Shown one piece after another: positions 60,456 through 64,000 of a stretch of 64,000 nucleotides of DNA. Both the position numbers and the translations under genes were made by a program. The stretch lies in the NCBI RefSeq assembly GCF_030815865.1, contig NZ_JAUSXI010000001.1, positions 4,216,001-4,280,000 of the forward strand. Direction: 5' to 3'. The notes below the pieces were generated by a model. It was not told the origin of the DNA, searched no databases, and saw only the letters and a list, made by a program, of their open reading frames with translations. Position 1 is the first letter of the stretch. Each line of letters starts with the position of its first letter. This stretch comes from Arthrobacter globiformis (GTDB taxonomy: Bacteria > Actinomycetota > Actinomycetes > Actinomycetales > Micrococcaceae).

Positions 60456-60942
60456 TTTGTGCACCTACTATTCCCCATGAACTGCATTCCCCATGAATGG
60501 CTTGGATTCATACTTGTCACTCGGGCAAGTATGGGCACGAGTAGCGAGTACTCGAATTTCGGCGGGGCCACTACTTGGTTGGTTTCGCACCAAGTGGCCC
60601 ATCACCAGGTTGGGGTGGCCCGCGGCTCCCCTGGAACCCCTTGCCGGGAATGCAGCGGCACCGCAAACACCAAGTTTTTCCCAAGAACCCGGGGCTAGAT
60701 TCGTATTACCGCAGTAATAGCGGTGTGATTGCGATCCTCGTCCCCGGAGGACCGCCGAATCAGCGTGAAATGGGTGATCGAATGAGACAGACCATGGCCG
60801 GGCCGGGTACAACCAAGTATTCCGAGTACTCGGCGATGAGCGTCTTTGCCGACGGCCCCGGATTCGAAAAAAATTTTGCGTGGCCGGCCCTGCCTCGCGA
60901 CGTATTACGTGCATCACACATCAGATTCGGCCAGGTGGACCA
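60456..60942. promoter_or_regulatory. 487-nt divergent control region between two two-component systems
   Basis: No supported ORF lies here. The palindrome CGAGTACTCG occurs twice, at 60545-60554 and 60823-60832 (the second extends to CCGAGTACTCGG). ATTAC-CGCA-GTAAT lies at 60705-60718. An imperfect repeat GGCCAC...TTGG / CCAAGTGGCC spans about 60567-60600. The region is less GC-rich than its surroundings. These are candidate operators for one or both response regulators. Confidence 0.5.
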
Positions 60943-62616
60943 ATGAACACGGCGGGCGCACTGCGCACGGAAGTACGTTCCGTCCGCTTCCGGCTGCTGG
61001 CCACGCTGCTCGTCTTCATGGCTGTGGGCCTGTTTGTCGCCGGCGCCGCCACCCATGCCGCCCAGCTGAACAGCCTCAATGACCGCGTCAACGCCGAGCT
61101 GCAATTGCCGCGCAAGAACCTGGACGAGCTCGCCAAGCGCGGCCAGCCCAATTCCGGCGCAGCTTACGCCTCCCTGAACAACCTCTTTACAACTTATCTG
61201 CGCAACGGGGCCCCCGGGGGCTACGAGTCAGTGATGACCGTGGTCCGCGGCCGCGGCGTCATCCTGCCCGCCGGAACGCAGCCGACCAATCTCAACACGG
61301 CCGCTATCACCGGCAACATGTGGGATTGGAGTGTGCCCCGTCAGACCGTAATGCGGGACATCGACCTCGACGGCCGGCAGGTCCGCCTGGCCATTACATC
61401 GGTGTCCCTCGCGGGTGGCCGCCCAGACCAGGGTCTTCTGATTGCCTCGAGCGAGATCGGAGCCCAGCGCGCGGAGGTTTTCGGTTCGATGTGGACCTTC
61501 GCTCTGGCGTCCATCACCACGCTCGCAATGACCGGTCTGGTGGGCTTTCTGGTCACCGGGCGGCTGCTGCGCCCCGTGCGGCGGCTCCGCGAGGCCACAG
61601 AGGCCACCACATTTGAGGACCTGACCAAGCGGGTGGAAGTGCCGGACAGCACCGACGACATCGCTCAGCTGGCCATGAACTTCAACCGAATGCTCGAACG
61701 GCTGGAGTCCGGATCCGACAACCAGCGCCGCTTCATCCACGACGCCAGCCACGAACTGCGCACCCCCATGACCATCATCCGCGGCTACCTGGAGCTGCTC
61801 CGGGCCGGGGACCCCGACGACGTGGACCAGACCCGCGAGCTGCTCCTGGACGAGCTCGACCGGATGCAGGAGCTGGTGGATGACCTGCTGATACTTGCCG
61901 GCAGCGGACGGCCCGACTTCGTGACGCCCGGCTGGGTGGAGGCGGATGACCTCCTGGAGGACGTCTTGAACCGCGTCCGGGTCCTCGGCGAGCGCCAGTG
62001 GCGGCTGGAGGCCAGGCCCGGCGGCCTCATCCGCGCTGACCGCCGCCGACTCACCCAGGCGCTGGAGCAGCTCGCCGCCAACGCGGTCAAACACACCTCC
62101 GCGTCGGACCGGATATCCATTGGCGGCGCCTGGGTAGAGGACGACGACGGTGCTCCCCAGGGCGGGCGGGCAGTAGTTGTGCGGGAGCTGGAAGCGCGGG
62201 ACTCCGCATCGAGGGAGCTGGAAATCTGGGTCTCGGACACCGGCACCGGCATTCCGGCGGACGAGCATGAGCGCATATTCGAGCGCTTCGGCAAGGGCCG
62301 CAACTCGGCGGCCATGGAAGGCTCGGGCCTGGGCCTTTCCATCGTCAAAGCCATCGCCGAGGCACACGGCGGCACTGTGCTTCTGGAGTCGGAGGAGGGC
62401 AAAGGCAGCCGCTTCGCCCTCCGGATACCCTCCGGCGGCATAGATGAGAGCGATGAAACGGATGGCTCCGCCGCCGCGGACACCGGCGGCGGCACCGAGG
62501 GCTTCGACGCCAGGGATGATGCGCGACCCAAAAAACGGCGCGGCGGCGGCAAACCGAAGCTGGCCGGACCGGCGTCGGGCATTGAACTGGCCATCCGGAC
62601 GGGAGGTACGCCTTGA
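60943..62616 (+). CDS. Sensor histidine kinase (HAMP-HisKA type)
   Basis: The 557-residue kinase has membrane segments at about 17-37 and 183-205, an extracytoplasmic sensor between them, HAMP (about 206-258), HisKA with FIHDASHELRTPMT (phospho-His about 270), and HATPase with ALEQLAANAVKHT, VSDTGTGIP and GSGLGLSIVKAIAEAHGG. A 60-residue Asp/Gly/Lys-rich C-terminal tail with KKRRGGGKPK is unusual. AGGTGGA precedes the ATG at 60943. The TGA stop overlaps the next gene's TTG start. Confidence 0.88.
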   Translation: MNTAGALRTEVRSVRFRLLATLLVFMAVGLFVAGAATHAAQLNSLNDRVNAELQLPRKNLDELAKRGQPNSGAAYASLNNLFTTYLRNGAPGGYESVMTVVRGRGVILPAGTQPTNLNTAAITGNMWDWSVPRQTVMRDIDLDGRQVRLAITSVSLAGGRPDQGLLIASSEIGAQRAEVFGSMWTFALASITTLAMTGLVGFLVTGRLLRPVRRLREATEATTFEDLTKRVEVPDSTDDIAQLAMNFNRMLERLESGSDNQRRFIHDASHELRTPMTIIRGYLELLRAGDPDDVDQTRELLLDELDRMQELVDDLLILAGSGRPDFVTPGWVEADDLLEDVLNRVRVLGERQWRLEARPGGLIRADRRRLTQALEQLAANAVKHTSASDRISIGGAWVEDDDGAPQGGRAVVVRELEARDSASRELEIWVSDTGTGIPADEHERIFERFGKGRNSAAMEGSGLGLSIVKAIAEAHGGTVLLESEEGKGSRFALRIPSGGIDESDETDGSAAADTGGGTEGFDARDDARPKKRRGGGKPKLAGPASGIELAIRTGGTP

Positions 62617-63314
62617 CGCGGATCCTGATCGCCGACGACGAGCCCCGCATTGCGGCCTTCCTCGCCAAGGGCCTCACAGCGGCCGGCTACACCACCACCC
62701 AGGTCTTCGACGGGGTGAAGGCGTTGGATTACGCGACGTCCGGGGAGTTCGACCTCCTCATCCTGGACATCACCATGCCGAGGATGGACGGTCTTACCGT
62801 CCTCAAGAACCTCCGGAACATGCACTCGACGATTCCAGTGATCGTGCTGACGGCGGCGGACAGCCTTGAGAGCACTGTGGCGGCGCTCGACGGCGGTGCG
62901 GACGACCACATGACCAAACCCTTCCGGTTCGAGGAACTGCTCTCCCGCATCAAGCTCCGGCTCCGCGGGGCGCAGGTCGTTCCTTCCGCCCCGACGTTCG
63001 TTTGCGGCGACCTGTCGCTCGACGTGAACCTCCGCACGGCCGAGATCCGCGGCCGCGTGATCGACCTGTCCGCGAGGGAGTTCGTCATGGCGCGGACATT
63101 CATGGAGAACTCCGGCAAGGTGCTCAGTCGCGAGCAGCTTCTGAGCCGGGTGTGGGGCTACCACTTTGAGGGGTCGTCCAACGTGGTGGACGTATACGTA
63201 CGTTACCTGCGGCACAAGCTCGGCGCGGACCGCATCCAAACCGTCCGGGGTGTGGGCTACCGTCTCGTGTGCCTTGCCGCTGATGACACGAACGGCCATG
63301 GCGATCCGGTTTAA
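62613..63314 (+). CDS. OmpR-family response regulator
   Basis: The 233-residue regulator has a receiver (about 1-120; ILIADDEPR, phospho-Asp about 52 in LLILDITMPRMDG, Lys about 102 in MTKPFRF) and a winged-helix Trans_reg_C domain (about 135-225; LSAREFVMARTFMEN, VWGYHFEGSSNVVDVYVRYLRHKLG). It starts at a TTG overlapping the kinase stop (TTGA); GGGAGG lies six bases upstream. It likely regulates the downstream secreted-protein gene through the repeats at 63350-63378. Confidence 0.9.
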   Translation: MTRILIADDEPRIAAFLAKGLTAAGYTTTQVFDGVKALDYATSGEFDLLILDITMPRMDGLTVLKNLRNMHSTIPVIVLTAADSLESTVAALDGGADDHMTKPFRFEELLSRIKLRLRGAQVVPSAPTFVCGDLSLDVNLRTAEIRGRVIDLSAREFVMARTFMENSGKVLSREQLLSRVWGYHFEGSSNVVDVYVRYLRHKLGADRIQTVRGVGYRLVCLAADDTNGHGDPV

Positions 63315-63349
63315 ACCCCTTAACCGCGCTAGACTCGCCCCCGCCCGGC

Positions 63350-63378
63350 GATGAGAAGACTCTCATCTGCGTCTCATC
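63350..63378 (+). promoter_or_regulatory. Candidate OmpR/PhoB-type direct-repeat operator
   Basis: TCTCATC occurs at 63361-63367 and again at 63372-63378, an 11-bp period typical of tandem sites for OmpR-family regulators. An inverted copy, GATGAGA, precedes them at 63350-63356. The element lies 50 nt before the ATG at 63429 and directly after the response-regulator gene. Confidence 0.5.
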
Positions 63379-63428
63379 CCTGCCTCACCTTCACACTTCA
63401 AAGTGAAGACACGAAGGAGGGCCGGCCC

Positions 63429-63902
63429 ATGAAGAAGTGGTCGTTGCTGAGCATTCCGCTGGTGGGTTTCGCCGGAATAACTGTCTGGGCGCAGGCCGTT
63501 GCGGGGGCTCCGACAGGTACGGAACCCGGCGTGACTGTTACCGAAGGGGCCCCCCGCCACTCGGTCCAGAAGCTTGACGGATCCACGGAAAATCGGCGGC
63601 TGTCGCCAGCCACCGGCCCCACTGCCTCACCCAAGGCCACGTCGCCGGCGCTTAAATCGGCTCCGAACGATGCCACCTCCTCCCCGCTCTCCACGAAAGC
63701 AGCAAAACCGGCCCAGACGGCGCCGGCGCCCGATGACCCTTCCGCCGATTCCACCGAGGAGTCCGGCGTCGAGTTTGTGGAACCGGCCCAGGTCACTTCC
63801 CCGGTATCGGCACCCACCGACGATTCAACGTCCTCGAGCCAACTCGATGACAAAGGCGGTCTCTCCAGCAACAACGGCAGGAGTGGCAGCAGCAATGGCT
63901 AG
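63429..63902 (+). CDS. Secreted Ser/Thr/Pro-rich hypothetical protein
   Basis: The 157-residue protein begins with a clear signal peptide (MKKWSLLSIPLVGFAGITVWAQAVAGAP, cleavage near AGA). The remainder is low-complexity, rich in Ser, Thr, Pro, Ala and Asp, with no cysteine and no recognised domain. It looks like an extended extracellular or wall-associated spacer. GGAGGG precedes the ATG at 63429. Position after the two-component pair and operator suggests control by that system. Confidence 0.7.
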   Translation: MKKWSLLSIPLVGFAGITVWAQAVAGAPTGTEPGVTVTEGAPRHSVQKLDGSTENRRLSPATGPTASPKATSPALKSAPNDATSSPLSTKAAKPAQTAPAPDDPSADSTEESGVEFVEPAQVTSPVSAPTDDSTSSSQLDDKGGLSSNNGRSGSSNG

Positions 63903-63957
63903 GCGTACCCCGCGGCAATCCGAAGAAGCAGTTTCTCCCCGCAAGAAGGAGCCAGTG

Positions 63958-64000
63958 ATGCACACGGAATTCCGCGACCTGTATGAACCCATCCCGCCGG
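63958..64000 (+). CDS. Start of an unidentified gene
   Basis: An ATG at 63958 follows AAGGAG by seven bases; the frame reads MHTEFRDLYEPIPP and leaves the window. It lies 55 nt after the secreted-protein stop on the same strand. Too little is present to assign a family. Confidence 0.45.
   Translation, partial: MHTEFRDLYEPIPP

Noticed and set aside
61785..63299. 504-codon frame opposite the kinase/regulator pair
   Set aside because: It is antisense to two genes with intact phosphorylation motifs and overlapping start/stop.

Overview
The window is about 64 kb of high-GC DNA with dense, short-spaced genes. Actinobacterial family signatures include an isochorismate-route menaquinone set with a polyprenyl reductase, 4Fe-4S-type CysH, FprA-type ferredoxin reductases, PhoX, a SARP-type regulator and many leaderless promoters. 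The content and order fit an Arthrobacter/Pseudarthrobacter-like (Micrococcaceae) chromosome. That placement is inference; there is no rRNA or tRNA in the window, and I see no transposase, integrase or CRISPR array.

Layout. 0-8 kb: end of a DUF2461 gene, an APC amino-acid permease, and a very large secreted haem peroxidase with RTX and FG-GAP repeats. 8-18.8 kb: a decayed DUF779 fragment, an FprA reductase, topoisomerase IB, RarD, a universal stress protein, a GABA/aminobutyraldehyde pair (gabT plus aldehyde dehydrogenase) with a divergent PucR regulator, and an esterase. 18.8-28.9 kb: CYTH-CHAD protein, MFS/GntR pair, AI-2E transporter, several small membrane or stress-like proteins, an in-frame fused SRPBCC gene and a second FprA. 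29-40.8 kb: sulfur assimilation (siroheme synthase, sulfonate-type ABC transporter, sulfite reductase-cysH-cysD-cysN, SirB chelatase), interrupted by rtcB. 40.9-57.4 kb: TRIC channel, SUKH-like protein, an AbiEi/DUF559 gene, menaquinone genes (polyprenyl synthase, menJ, menG, menF, menD, menC), a polar amino-acid ABC transporter, YceI/MarR and PhoX. 57.5-64 kb: two adjacent, divergently transcribed two-component systems and a secreted Ser/Thr/Pro-rich protein.

How the parts work together. The sulfur genes form one functional unit: sulfonate uptake, sulfate activation (CysDN), APS reduction (CysH), sulfite reduction, and siroheme made by the CysG-like protein and SirB. Three of these transcription units share an ungapped upstream motif at exactly the same distance (42 nt) from the start codon. 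Each is followed by a -35/-10 arrangement that places transcription at or next to the ATG, so I propose a leaderless sulfur regulon with one dedicated regulator. This is the strongest new observation in the window.

Other points to examine: a SARP-REC-LuxR triple-domain response regulator; clusters of a 31-33 bp repeat (core GTGAGGAAGCGTTGG) bracketing phoX; long near-perfect inverted repeats at many gene ends; and four single-base frameshifts in C/G runs. Two of the frameshifts fall in menaquinone genes expected to be important, so assembly error should be excluded before any of the four is called a pseudogene.
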